Below, one piece after another: positions 12,101-21,239 of a stretch of 63,915 nt of DNA. Under the pieces are notes generated by a model. The model was not told where the DNA came from and did no database searches. It worked only from the letters and a program-made list of their open reading frames with translations. Location: contig JAPMOS010000154.1 of assembly GCA_027972325.1 (NCBI GenBank), positions 17,501 to 81,415 of the forward strand. The letters run 5' to 3'. The DNA comes from Paratrimastix pyriformis (taxonomy: Eukaryota > Preaxostyla > Paratrimastigidae). How positions within the stretch are numbered: position 1 is the first letter of the stretch; each line of letters starts with the position of its first letter. The translations under genes and the position numbers were made by a program.

Positions 12101-14225
12101 TTAGGGAGATTGGTGGCTGTCTGGGGAAGTGCGATCCGGCGGAGGTGCTTTTCTTCCCGGAGGATGAAGGGGGCATGGGCCTGAAGGACCCGGTGGATGT
12201 GCATGATATGATGGTGCTGACACAGTTGTTGGGGAGAGTGGCGGATGAGCAAGGATGTGGGGTGATGCTCCGTGAGGAGATTGCACTTCTTCAGAAGTTG
12301 TGGACCACAAGTGAACCCCTGCTGGATGACCCGGGTAAGTGGGTAAGGCTCCACGGAAAGGAGAAGATGCCTGGCATCCTCTCGGGGATGCTGCAGGTCA
12401 TGTCCAGGAATGATCTGGCCATTCTCAGGGAGGGCGAGGAGCTGAAAGAGGAGCAGGGGTATGGGATGCCAACAACACTGGAGGAATTGGCAAGCCCGCA
12501 CAGGATCACCAAGCAACACAGACAAACACTGATGAGGAGGGGGATCAGGAGCGTGGCAGACCTGATAGTGGGGGGTAGGTTCCAGTGGAAGGGCAGGAAG
12601 CCACAGTATGTCAAAGCCATCATGGAGCGGGTCTGCGTCTGGGGGAACAGAGTGGAGACGGAGTACGTGAAGCTGGCGAGGCGGATTAGAGAGGAAGAGG
12701 CGGCGGAGAAGGAAAGAGAGAAAGCAAGGATGGAGAGAGCGAGGGAGGGGAGCCAGAGGGCATTGAAGCAGAGGAATGGCGAGGACAAGGTCAATGGAGC
12801 CGGCTGCAAGACTGGAGAAGCAAAGAAGGGGAAGAAGCAGACCAAGTTGGCTTTGGGGCAGAGTGGGAAGCTCTCGGTGGTGGTGCCGGCGACGTGTCGG
12901 AGAAAGACGCAGGGCGACAGGGAGGGTAAAAAAGAGAAGGTAGGGGCGAGTGGGACGACGAATGCAACAAGGGGGCGCCTGAAGCAGGAGGGAAACAAAG
13001 ATGGCGGCATGAGGAGCAGAATGGAGGCGCTGCGAGCGGAATGCGACGAGGTGGAAGTGCGGGTAGAGGAGCCCGAACTCAAGTGGCGGACATTCTATAC
13101 GGACGGTAGTGCATCCAGGAAGAAGAAGGACCGGCGAGCGGCACTGGCGGTGGTGGAGCGGCTGCCCAACGGGGTGCTGGCAGTGCGGGTTGGAAGAAGG
13201 TGCACGGGCAGGGGGCAAACAAACAATGAGGCAGAGCTTGAGGCCATCCTGGAGGCCATCAGGGTGGGACAGGATGCAAACGTGGAGGTGCGCACGGACA
13301 GCAAGGTGGCAAAGGGATGGGTGGAAGGGCTGATGAGGAGAGACTGGACGCCGACCGACCTAATCGAGTCGAAGGCTGAGGGTCTTCTTCGGAGGGCCAA
13401 CGAATCTTGGAGGAACATAGGGGCGAGGTCAGGCTGGTTTGGGTAAAGGGGCACCAGGAGACAGGGGCATCGCTGGATGCGGAGGGGAATAGGTTGGCGG
13501 ACAAGATTGCAGGCCAGAGTATAAAACTGGAGAGCACCAAGGAGCCGCAAGAGCAGACCTGGGGATTTCGGCTTGTCCGGCGGAGCGATGGAAAGACGGT
13601 GGAGGGAGATTTTCGTGAAAACCTAAAAGAGTGGGGCCGCAAAGGGCGCATCTTCAGGACAGCCCAGAAGTGCAAGAATGCACTAGTGGTCATCAATGCT
13701 CAGACGGGAAATGGCGGAATAAATACGCAGACCATGCGGTGTGAAATGTCGGGTAGACTGGCCATGATGGCAATCTTGCAGCGTTACATCACGGCCAACA
13801 TCAGATTCTACATCAATGGTGAAGGGGATGGGAAATGTTGGTGTGGGGCGAGAGATTGTACAAACCATTTGGTTTTCGAATGCCCTTCGATGATGGGCAG
13901 TGTCGCGGAAAGGTGGAGTGGTGCCAACGCGATCAAACTGATCGCGTGGCTGGACAAGGGGGAAGGAGCAGAAGATGCAGAACAATTGCTCCAAGAAAAA
14001 TGGGTGGAGCCTACGGGCCGAAGCGTGCAGGTGAGAGGTAAGCAGATAGCGATGGACAGACTCTGGGAGCTCATCGAGCGATCGCGGGGGCGCTGGTACC
14101 GCGCCCGAACCTGGGACAGCTTCTGGGAAACATTTTCAACAGAAGTGGCGAACCTGTGCGATCGGTACGCGGATGGAGTGAGCACGGAGATGGCAGAAGG
14201 GCAGACCCACAAGAGCACCCTGCGA

Positions 14226-14752
14226 AACCAGTGGACGACCCCACGTGGTGTCCTCTCTGCTCAGACAAGCAGGCAGTTTGACAACGATGGCATTCTCGCA
14301 TCCTGGGAATGCCGATTTGAGCTTCCCCGAATTCAGAACACCCAGCAAAGATGATTGTTTTTGGGTGGAAGACTGGATGGATATGGGCTGTTCAAGGAGA
14401 ATCGTGACCTCCTCATCTTTGCCAACCCGGAGTACAACCCTCAGGAAGAGATGGACCGATTATTTAAGGCAATTGGCGATTGGGCAGAGAGTCCAATGGG
14501 AAGAGCTGGGAAGAGAGCTTTCCGATGCATCGCAATCGTCCCGTACGGGGTAAGCCCAACCGGACGCGGCCGGTGCAGGGAATGGAGGCGCAGCATGGCG
14601 TCGGATTGGCCTTGAGGGGGACATGCGATTGAAGGAGCTGTTTATCATTGAGGAAGGGGGTTTCGGCTTCTGGCTGCCGAGCTTCTGGCGGACAGGGGAG
14701 AAAGGTGCGGGGAAGGCCCCGTTCGACGTGGGCATCCTGCTCTTTGAGAACC
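14226..14752 (+). pseudogene. Dam-like adenine methyltransferase fold in LINE B ORF2
   Basis: The segment begins NQWTTP, followed by FSHPGNADL, then the box FANPEYNPQEE (about 14421-14450), then IAIVPYG, and finally APFDVGILLFEN. Phage-type Dam methyltransferases (Pfam Dam family) show the same order: W-x-TP, D-x-x-A-x-x-x-N-A, NPPY, llP, then a distal APF-x-x-x-LLVF strand. The motif IV analogue is NPEY rather than NPPY, and the SAM-binding D-P position is not clear, so catalysis is doubtful. Copies A and C keep the same residues. This is a remote motif-level match that needs profile confirmation. Confidence 0.5.
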
Positions 14753-15136
14753 AGAGGGCCCGGGAGAGATTTCCGATGGATCCTGCCCCGTTGTGGGCTT
14801 TGGAGAATATGCTTCGGAAAGAGGCGGGTGCGCGGAAGGTGGAGGCTGACTACGAGGGGCGTCCGAAGGAGGGCGAGGTGCTCCACAACTGGAGGGGGAT
14901 CTCAGAGGGGGTGGTGCGGAAAGTTGCGGGAAGACTTCGGAGGCGGTGCGGATTTCGAGAGATGTACGCGAATGATTGCAGACTGGCAGCAGAGTTGGGG
15001 ATTGTGGATGAAGACACCCAAAAGGAGATTGGGAGCGAAATTGGTGCACTCCGCAAAACCATGCTGCTGGCGATCATGCAACGAAAGAAGAACGAGAAAA
15101 ATGAAGAAGGGATGAACGAGGAGACGTAGTCCGGGG

Positions 15137-15309
15137 GTCGGCGGTGACCGTCCCTCGGGGACGGTAGCCGACCCATGGGCCTCTTGGGACGTCCCATCCT
15201 GCGAGTTTATCTCGCGGGGAGGGCGGACCGGGGGGTTCATGTTACCCGCGGGCTTCGGCCCGAGCACGGACCCGGCGAAAGCTGGGAAGTATCACACACA
15301 CACACACAC
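15137..15309 (+). other. Structured 3' end and (CA)n tail of LINE B
   Basis: A long hairpin at 15137-15172 (GTCGGC pairing with GCCGAC, inner stem ACCGTCCC with GGGACGGT) is followed by a UUCG tetraloop hairpin (15249-15262, CGGGC-TTCG-GCCCG) and a GNRA hairpin (15272-15285, CCGGC-GAAA-GCTGG). Then comes GGGAAGTAT and 17 nt of CA repeat (15293-15309). The same layout is found at the ends of copies A and C, with base changes that keep the stems. It is probably the RNA structure recognised by the element's own RT. Confidence 0.75.
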
Positions 15310-15320
15310 TTATTGTGCCG
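15310..15320 (+). repeat. Target-site duplication of LINE B, right copy
   Basis: TTATTGTGCCG directly follows the CA tail and matches 5428-5438. LINE A sequence resumes here. Confidence 0.9.
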
Positions 15321-15373
15321 TACGGGGAAGGGAAAGCGAACAGAATCCAGCCGGGGAGTGAGCCGAACACGGT

Positions 15374-15904
15374 GTGAGCTTGGCGATCAAGGGGGACATT
15401 CAGATGCGTGAGCTTTTCATCATCCAGGAGGGTGGGTTTGCCTTTTGGGAGCCGAGTTTCTGGCGCACCGGGAGGAAAGTGGTGGGGAAGGCGCGGTTTG
15501 ATGTGGGGATTCTGATGTTCGAGAATGGGCGGGCTAGGGAGAGATTCCCGATGGATCCAGCCCCGTTGTGGGCTTTGGAGGCGATGTTGAGGAAGGAGGC
15601 CGGGAGTTGCATGGTGCAGGTAAACTATGAGGGCCGCCCGAGAGATGGGGAAGCGCTTTACAACTGGAGGGGGATATCGGAGGCGGTGGTGACGAAGGTG
15701 ATGAGGAGGTTGAGAGCGAAGTGCGGTGTTAAGATGGAATACGCGAATGCATGTAGACTGGCAGCGGAAATGGGAATTGTGGATGAAGACACTCAAAAGG
15801 GAGGTGGGGGCGAGCTGGCAGGAATCAGGAAAACGATGCTCATAGCGATTCAGCAAAGGAAGAAGTGCGAAAAATTCGAGGCAGGAATGAAAGAAGAGCT
15901 GTAG
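15374..15904 (+). pseudogene. ORF2 C-terminal domain of LINE A
   Basis: An open frame of about 176 codons ends in TAG at 15902-15904. It begins in the distal part of the Dam-like domain (ARFDVGILMFEN) and continues as a charged helical domain of about 130 residues (PMDPAPLWALEAMLRKEAG, then LYNWRGISEAVV, then LAAEMGIVDEDTQK). The same domain ends ORF2 in LINE B (14623-15129) and LINE C (to 34878), well conserved in all three. I do not recognise this last part. It may be a nucleic-acid binding tail. Confidence 0.7.
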
Positions 15905-15911
15905 TCCGGAA

Positions 15912-16083
15912 GTCGGCGGAGACCGCCCCTGGAGGGACGGTAGCCGACCCATGAACTCCCTGGGGTGCTCTTTCTGCAGGACTTGTCCTGCGGGAAGGCG
16001 GCCCGGGGGGGATCATGTCACCCGCGGGCTTCGGCCCGATTCCGGACTCGGCGCAAGCCGGGAAGTATCACACACACACACAC
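15912..16083 (+). other. Structured 3' end and (CA)n tail of LINE A
   Basis: The long hairpin is at 15912-15948, the UUCG hairpin at 16025-16038 and the GNRA hairpin at 16047-16062 (loop GCAA), followed by GGGAAGTAT and the CA tail. Loop and stem bases differ from copies B and C while pairing is kept. Confidence 0.75.
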
Positions 16084-19000
16084 GCGAGTCGGGGAAGCTG
16101 TGGAGGAGGGGGCCTCGGGTGACGGACACGGCCACCGTGGCCGTGGCCATGCCGCAGCGGACAGGGGAGATGAGGTGGAGGTGGACGTTGTGGCCGAGTT
16201 GGGGGGTGAGGAGGGTGCAAAGGGCGGAGACCGCGGCGGAGATGGTGACGGGCTTCCTGAAGTGGCAGTCCCCGTTGGGGCGGTGGAGGAGATCCTCCAG
16301 CCGGCGCGTCCGCTCCAGGGAGAGGCCCCAACAGGCAGCGACAAGTCGCCACGGTCGGCCGCGGGAAGTCTGCAGTGCGCCTCCGGCCCACCATCCGTTG
16401 TGCTGGCAGAAGCGCCGGGTCAGGTGGGTGGTGGAGCCGATGTACAGATGTCGGTGGCGATTGGCCAGGAAGTAGAGAACAGGGGGCGTGCCAGTGATCC
16501 TGGTGGGCGTCCAGGCCGCCGGTGGCGCCGGAGGTGGTGGGAGTTCCGGGGGCCAGAGGGGGCATTCGCGGGGAGCTCTGCGGCCGGTGTTGTAGACGTC
16601 GGAGGGGTGGCGGACCGGGGTGTCGCGGGGTGGGGGCTGGCTCCGGCCAGCGGCTGGGGGGAGGAAGAGACAGCGGGCCGCCACGCGGAGGTCCGCTGGG
16701 GTGGCCGGGGTTGGCAGCGGGGCACCCGCGATTGGGGCCGCCTTAGTAGACCGGGAGACGAAGCACTGGCCACCACCGCATGAGATCAGGGAGCCAGGGG
16801 GGAACAAGGAACGTCTGTGGGGAAGTGCTGGCTGGGTGGCCGGGCGGCGGGGCGGCTGGGGCGGGAGGGGACGGCCTGGGGAAGGGTGCAGCCATCGGGA
16901 TGCCCGGGGCGGCCAGGGGAAGCCCGGGACGGCCAGGGGATGCCCGGGGCGGCCAGAGAGCGAGGAGATGGGAGGAGCGGCGCGCCCGGTGGCACGGGGC
17001 CCGGATGCGCCGTCGCGGGCCCGCCATTGCTGTGGTGGGAGTGCCGGGGCCGTGGCAGCCCGGGGGATGGCCTCTTCCGGGGAGGCGGTTTTGGGCGACG
17101 GCCGCCTTGGACCAGGCCACCCTGGAGGTGGAGGTGGAGAGGACGATGTCCAAGTCCCTCCGCGAGGCAAAGGTCGCCCAGGCGCTGCGGCCCAGGCCGG
17201 ACTGGCGCACAGTGGTCGGCTTTGCAGCCATGCACTCGGGGAGACCGCGGGGAAGTAGAGCTCCAGAAGGGGCTCCGGTCCCCGGGCAGCCCTGGGTGGC
17301 GCGGGGGCAGCTGTCTTGTTGGGCGGCGGCCGGGAGGGAGTGGGGCCAGCGGGTACTGGCGGCCGGGAGGGAGTGGGGCCAGCGGGTACTGGGATGGGGG
17401 CCTGGGGCTTCGACAAACCGAGGGCAGCTGCTGTTCTGTTGGACCAGACGGCCGGATACCGCCCCGTGGCCGCCGAGATGGCGCCCTCAGCGGCGTCTCT
17501 GGTGTCGAAGCGGAGCCAACACCGATGGCCGGGGGTCTGCTCGGCACCGGGGGGGGGCGGCGGACCCCTGGGGAAGAAGACCTCGAAGCGTGGTTTGCGG
17601 GCCGGAGGGGCCCCTGCTCCAGCAAGAGACGGGTTGATCGCGGAGGGTGCGGGCTGGGCAGCGGGGGTCGTCTGGGCGGTGGGGGCGGTGGTTGCCTTGG
17701 GGGCCGCCTGAGCGAGGGCCTTCACCACCAAGCCGACGGCGGGGATGGTTGGGGCGGGGGCCCCCTGGAGGGCGGGGCTCGTGGGGGCTGAGAGGGCCGG
17801 CTTTGGAGGGGTTGGCGGGGGGGGTGTCGCCATGGGGTGGGGGCCTGGGCGGGCGGACGGGGACCATCCGGCGTTGCGGAATGCTGCTGCAGCCGCAGCA
17901 GGGTTGTCTGCAAGGAGGAGCAGGAGCCGGACCCCCACCGCGGCTTCATTCTCGTCCACAACGGTCCTCTCGGTGCCGGACAGTACATGGTAGGTGTCAG
18001 GGGTGGAGGAGGGGATGATTGCGACTTCATGGCCGCTTCGGGGGCTCCCTTGGTGGGAGAGGCAGGCCACGAGGCGGTACCTGATCCCGCCGATGCTGAC
18101 GGCGGCCGCGTGCAGCGCCTGCCGGGCGGAGCCCGCAAGGACCCCGTCCGTGGAAACAGCGATGAGAGGGGCGGCATGGAGGGCGCAGATGTCGTGTCTC
18201 TTGCCCCCGCAGAGGCACTTCGACGAGAAGGCGGTGTCCAGGGCCTCCACTGGGATAAAGGGCCCGGGGCTCTCCCACGAGGTGGCGTGGCCACAGCGGG
18301 AGCACAGGGAGGCACCCCTGGCCTCAGACCCCCAGAGGTCACGCCGGGGTGAGGCTTCAAGTGTGGCCAGCAGGAGCTCCGAAGCGTCCGCGAAGGCCCC
18401 AGGGCGAACGGGACATGACAGCACAGTCGACCGGACCATGGCGGCCATCATGGGTTGCGGGTCGACCGGCAGGGCGTGGGGGTCCATGGCCTGCGCAACT
18501 GCTCGGCCGATGTGGTCCAGGGCCTCCGAGCCGGCCAGCAGTGTCTCAGTCGCACCCGGGGCCGCCATGCGGACTGCGGCCAGGGCGTGGATCATGGCGG
18601 CATATGCACAGCTCCGGCTGTCAGAGTTGTACACCCCCCCCGGGAGGTGGCCAGGCTTCGTGGGGAGGGACTCCTTCGGCGGGGCGCGCAAGCGGGCGAG
18701 GCGGCTCAGGGGTCCTCTGAGCGGCGCGGCTGCTGTGAGGAGCTGCTTCACTGTCATGCTCTGGCGCTTGGCGCGGAGGCCCTGGATCACCACTTTTTGT
18801 AAGGTGGAGACTTTGCGGTCCAATTCCTTTGGTTTCCGCGTCTCCACCGCCCATACATGCCCACAGCCACTGGGAGGGGATCGGGTCGAGGAGGGCCTGG
18901 AGAGCTGGAATCTCCATGTCGGGGTCCAGTACCTTCTCAAGGGCCTCTTCATCCATCGGTGGGAGGCGGACCGCGGGGGCGGAGGGGGCCGGTCGAGCGC

Positions 19001-19636
19001 CTGGCGGTTTGTTGGCGGCGGGGGCGGGCGCCGCAGTGCCCTCGTCTGCGTCATCGTCCAGGATTGGTAAGGGTTGCGGTGAGTCAGGAGACACAGCGGC
19101 GGGGGCGGACGTGGCGGGGTGGGGGATGCCGGGGGCAGAGGCAGGTGCCGGGGGGGGGGGGGGCGACCCCAGGGGCATGTGTGGCTGCGGGGGTGGCCGG
19201 GGCGGTGACCGCCAGGTGCTCCTGCTGTTGTTGCTCCCGTTGCCGCGGCTGCAGCTGTGGGGAGTGGTGTGGTTGGGGCTGCTGCTGCTGCAGGGCGACA
19301 GCGCCGTCTGTGGCTGGGAATGCCCCACCCTCCTGTCACAACTTGGGTTGGAGGTACGAAGCCACGCCCGGTCAGATCGATCCAGGAGGCTACACGCAGC
19401 AAAATGACGACCATTGCCGGCGATGCATGTAAAATAGCGAGTCGTTCACTAATCTGTGGCAGGTTGGCGGATTTGGTGGGTGAGAATGAGATGCCCAACG
19501 ATTTCGCAAGCTCCTTGAGTCTCTGCGATTGAAAGAAAGTCAGAATCTGATTCCAATACTCCATTGAATATGGTTGATTGAAGGGGTCCTCCGTTGAGGG
19601 CGAATTGGTTGATGATTGATTTTCGGTCGACGACAT
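16013..19636 (-). CDS. SAP-like, USP-like protease and GIY-YIG nuclease protein
   Basis: An intact 1207-codon frame starts at the ATG at 19636 (MSSTENQSS); the frame is open further upstream only into unrelated Ty3 sequence. Residues 38-69 look like a SAP DNA-binding motif (LKELAKSLGIS...). A USP-like domain follows: Cys box NSDSRSCAYAAMIHAL with Cys343, CSRC at 445-448 and a later CLC as a likely zinc site, and His box SGHEVAII with His536. Long Ala/Pro-rich linkers lead to a GIY-YIG domain at about 1050-1135 (VLYFLANRHRHLYIGSTT, RRFCQHNG, GGALQTSRGRPW), closest in pattern to the Slx1/URI type. The last 24 or so residues are read from the LINE A tail (VCVC from the CA repeat), so the native C-terminus was probably lost. 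GIY-YIG also occurs in Penelope-like retroelements, but no RT is seen here. It could be part of an unknown mobile element or a host gene. Confidence 0.7.
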   Translation of the reverse strand: MSSTENQSSTNSPSTEDPFNQPYSMEYWNQILTFFQSQRLKELAKSLGISFSPTKSANLPQISERLAILHASPAMVVILLRVASWIDLTGRGFVPPTQVVTGGWGIPSHRRRCRPAAAAAPTTPLPTAAAAATGATTAGAPGGHRPGHPRSHTCPWGRPPPPRHLPLPPASPTPPRPPPPLCLLTHRNPYQSWTMTQTRALRRPPPPPTNRQALDRPPPPPRSASHRWMKRPLRRYWTPTWRFQLSRPSSTRSPPSGCGHVWAVETRKPKELDRKVSTLQKVVIQGLRAKRQSMTVKQLLTAAAPLRGPLSRLARLRAPPKESLPTKPGHLPGGVYNSDSRSCAYAAMIHALAAVRMAAPGATETLLAGSEALDHIGRAVAQAMDPHALPVDPQPMMAAMVRSTVLSCPVRPGAFADASELLLATLEASPRRDLWGSEARGASLCSRCGHATSWESPGPFIPVEALDTAFSSKCLCGGKRHDICALHAAPLIAVSTDGVLAGSARQALHAAAVSIGGIRYRLVACLSHQGSPRSGHEVAIIPSSTPDTYHVLSGTERTVVDENEAAVGVRLLLLLADNPAAAAAAFRNAGWSPSARPGPHPMATPPPPTPPKPALSAPTSPALQGAPAPTIPAVGLVVKALAQAAPKATTAPTAQTTPAAQPAPSAINPSLAGAGAPPARKPRFEVFFPRGPPPPPGAEQTPGHRCWLRFDTRDAAEGAISAATGRYPAVWSNRTAAALGLSKPQAPIPVPAGPTPSRPPVPAGPTPSRPPPNKTAAPAPPRAARGPEPLLELYFPAVSPSAWLQSRPLCASPAWAAAPGRPLPRGGTWTSSSPPPPPGWPGPRRPSPKTASPEEAIPRAATAPALPPQQWRARDGASGPRATGRAAPPISSLSGRPGHPLAVPGFPWPPRASRWLHPSPGRPLPPQPPRRPATQPALPHRRSLFPPGSLISCGGGQCFVSRSTKAAPIAGAPLPTPATPADLRVAARCLFLPPAAGRSQPPPRDTPVRHPSDVYNTGRRAPRECPLWPPELPPPPAPPAAWTPTRITGTPPVLYFLANRHRHLYIGSTTHLTRRFCQHNGWWAGGALQTSRGRPWRLVAACWGLSLERTRRLEDLLHRPNGDCHFRKPVTISAAVSALCTLLTPQLGHNVHLHLISPVRCGMATATVAVSVTRGPLLHSFPDSRVCVCDTSRLAPSPESGRSPRVT

Positions 19637-19767
19637 GCTGGAAATTCGAATTTCGAAAGTTGAATGGCGAAGAAGGGAGTCGCAGCAAATGCTGGGTGAA
19701 TTCACCAAACAACCGAGGCAAACGGTGAGCCTCCTCGCACAAAGAGTTTGGCGAGTGTAGTCGACAG

Positions 19768-21052
19768 AAAAGCAGTGTATCTCGATCATCTCGGGACGCT
19801 TCCCAACAGCAACGGCTTTTGCCACATTTTGGTGTGTGTGGACAGATTCAGCAGGTGGGTCCTCGCCCCCGCCACGGCCGTCGATGCTGATACAACTGCC
19901 CGCCTCTTCTATGAGCGCTGGGTCGGGACATTTGGACCCCCTGCCTTCCTTGTCTCCGACGGCGGCTCAGCATTCATCAGTCGGACCTTCCAGCAGCTCT
20001 CCGACCTGCTTGCCTCTCAGCACCATATAACCTCCCCGCACCACCCAGAATCACATGGTACGGTCGAGAGGGCAAACCGCTCGGTCCTTGCCACCCTCCG
20101 CACCCTCCTCCATGAGACCGTCACCCGCCCGCGCAGCTGGGTCGATGCAATCCCGGCGATCCAGTTCGCCCTGAACACTTCCTGCAACAGAGTGACGGGA
20201 GTCACCCCCTGGGAAGTTCTCCATGGCTTTCCCCCACGCCTGCCATTTTTCAGCGACCTCGGCATCCTCCATTTGTCTGACGACCCAGAATCCCTTGCCG
20301 CTCGCCTCGCCGCCCGCAGCGTTGGCCTCATCGCCCAAGTCGCAGCTGCAGAGAAGGAGTCCTTCGCCAAAGTCCGTGCAGCCTACGAGAAGAAGCACCG
20401 GCAGCACCCAGAATACTCCCCTGGCGACTACGCTTTGTGCCGGAACTTCCAGGCCGGCAAGCTGGAGATGCCCTGGAATGGCCCCTTCTTGGTCACCGCC
20501 GTGAACGACAACTCCACCCTCACCCTGATCAACATCCTCGACAACCATGAATTCAAGGCCCACGTCAACAACCTGGCCCCCTTTGTCGTTCCCGCCGACC
20601 GCCTTGCCCCAACACCAACCAACCCCGCCACACCACCCGAGCCGACCCTTCCCACCCCTGCCACCACCATTGCCACTTCCACCACCATTGCCACTGCCAC
20701 TGCCACTGCCCCAGCTGACCCCATCACCACCACCCCTGCGGCCACTCGTCCCCCAACCTCCAGAGCCACCACCACCGCCAAGCAGCCCCTCCACCCGCTG
20801 GCTACCGCCGCTTTGAAGGAAGGTGAGTACCTTGTTGAGGAAGTCTTCGGGCACGATCTCCGTGATGGCCACCTTTGGTTCCGCGTGAAGTGGGTTGACT
20901 ACCCCGCCGGAGTCGATGAGTGGGTGGCATACAGGGACTGCCGCTGGGCCCCGGCCGTCAAAGCCTACATTAAGGCCAACACACTTCACCCCACCCTGCG
21001 TCCCCTCAACGCCGCCGCCGCAGAGGGAACGCCCGTTAATTCTCGTCTTTGA
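19768..21052 (+). pseudogene. Integrase and chromodomain part of Ty3 copy 1
   Basis: The frame shows the retroviral-type integrase core (LDHLGTLPNSNGF, then DGGSAFISRTFQ, then HPESHGTVERANRS, i.e. the D, D and E positions), a basic and Pro/Thr-rich linker, and a chromodomain (EYLVEEVFGHD, WFRVKWVDYP, DEWVAYRDC). Chromodomain integrases steer chromoviruses to marked chromatin. Only the 3' part of the polyprotein is present, so this is a fragment. Confidence 0.8.
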
Positions 21053-21137
21053 CCCTTCCACCCCACCCCACCATCTTCCATTCCACACTCCACTTTCCAG
21101 TTTTCCGCTCCGACCCCCGCTTTTTATGGAGAGTCAG

Positions 21138-21239
21138 TGTTGTGAGATAGCCTTCTCCTCCCCGGTACCCAAGATATCCGAGTTCGACCCCGAACTACCA
21201 CTTCCCCCTTTTCCCATCTCCCGACCGGTTCCTGCAACA
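21138..21239 (+). repeat. LTR of Ty3 copy 1 (102 bp)
   Basis: It begins TGTTGTGAG and ends TGCAACA, with TG...CA ends. It is the reverse complement of the LTRs at 28659-28760 and 34190-34290, which have the same length. Confidence 0.85.

Larger units (their letters stand above)
7196..15129 (+). pseudogene. ORF2 of LINE B: protease-like, APE, RT, RNase H, Dam-like polyprotein
   Basis: The start is uncertain; weakly open frames run from about 7.2 kb. The USP-like part is at 8433-9150. The APE endonuclease starts at about 9556 (GWNVRGLG, LLQETKG) and ends near 10300 (DHHMVVTDL). RT spans about 10.93-11.9 kb, with GKAAGPDGV before the palm and FADD at about 11664-11680. A long intact frame of 555 codons (11779-13446) holds the RT thumb, a charged linker and RNase H (YTDGS at about 13093, NNEAELEAI, RTDSK). 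The next frame (13407-14354) holds the RNase H end (VKGHQE and D) and the zinc knuckle CWCGARDCTNHLVFECP (13835-13885). The last frame (14623-15129) is the C-terminal domain. Frame changes near 9940, 11193, 11400-11586, 11800, 13420, 14300 and 14600 make it a pseudogene. Confidence 0.85.
5439..15309 (+). mobile_element. LINE B, near full-length APE/RNase H LINE (9.87 kb)
   Basis: Bounded by an 11-bp target duplication, this copy shows the whole element: about 0.48 kb 5' UTR, ORF1 (5915-7164), ORF2 (from about 7.2 kb to 15129) and a 3' UTR with three stable hairpins ending GGGAAGTAT(CA)n. The domain order in ORF2 is N-terminal region, USP-like protease, APE endonuclease, RT, RNase H, zinc knuckle, Dam-like domain. 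APE plus RNase H suggests the I/R1/Tad-like part of the LINE tree, but a clade cannot be fixed by eye. Several frameshifts in both ORFs mean it is probably no longer mobile. It sits in LINE A in the same orientation. Confidence 0.9.
15310..16083 (+). mobile_element. LINE A, 3' part
   Basis: This continues LINE A from 5438 after the LINE B insertion. It holds the ORF2 C-terminal domain, the 3' UTR and a 15-nt CA tail (16069-16083). The right flank is GCGAGTCGGGG, which is the end of the minus-strand GIY-YIG gene, so LINE A was inserted tail-first against the 3' end of that gene. Confidence 0.9.
19768..21239 (+). mobile_element. Ty3/gypsy chromovirus fossil, copy 1 (3' fragment)
   Basis: Homology to the longer copy at 28659-34290 begins at about 19768 inside the integrase and continues through the integrase C-terminal part, a chromodomain and one LTR. 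Gag, protease, RT and the other LTR are missing. It lies in the opposite orientation to copy 2 and is nearly identical to it, so it is young. Its LTR abuts a LINE reverse-transcriptase fragment on the right (21240 onwards), which was its insertion target. Confidence 0.85.

Noticed and set aside
15293-15309. LINE targeting of CA microsatellites
   Set aside because: The target duplications of LINE B and C lie outside the CA run and contain none, so the CA run belongs to the element.
20051-21088. Gly-rich antisense frame of 345 codons (and its counterpart at 28805-29848)
   Set aside because: It is the complement of the Ty3 integrase-chromodomain frame; GC-rich codons keep the opposite strand open. 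The protein-like motifs are all on the other strand.
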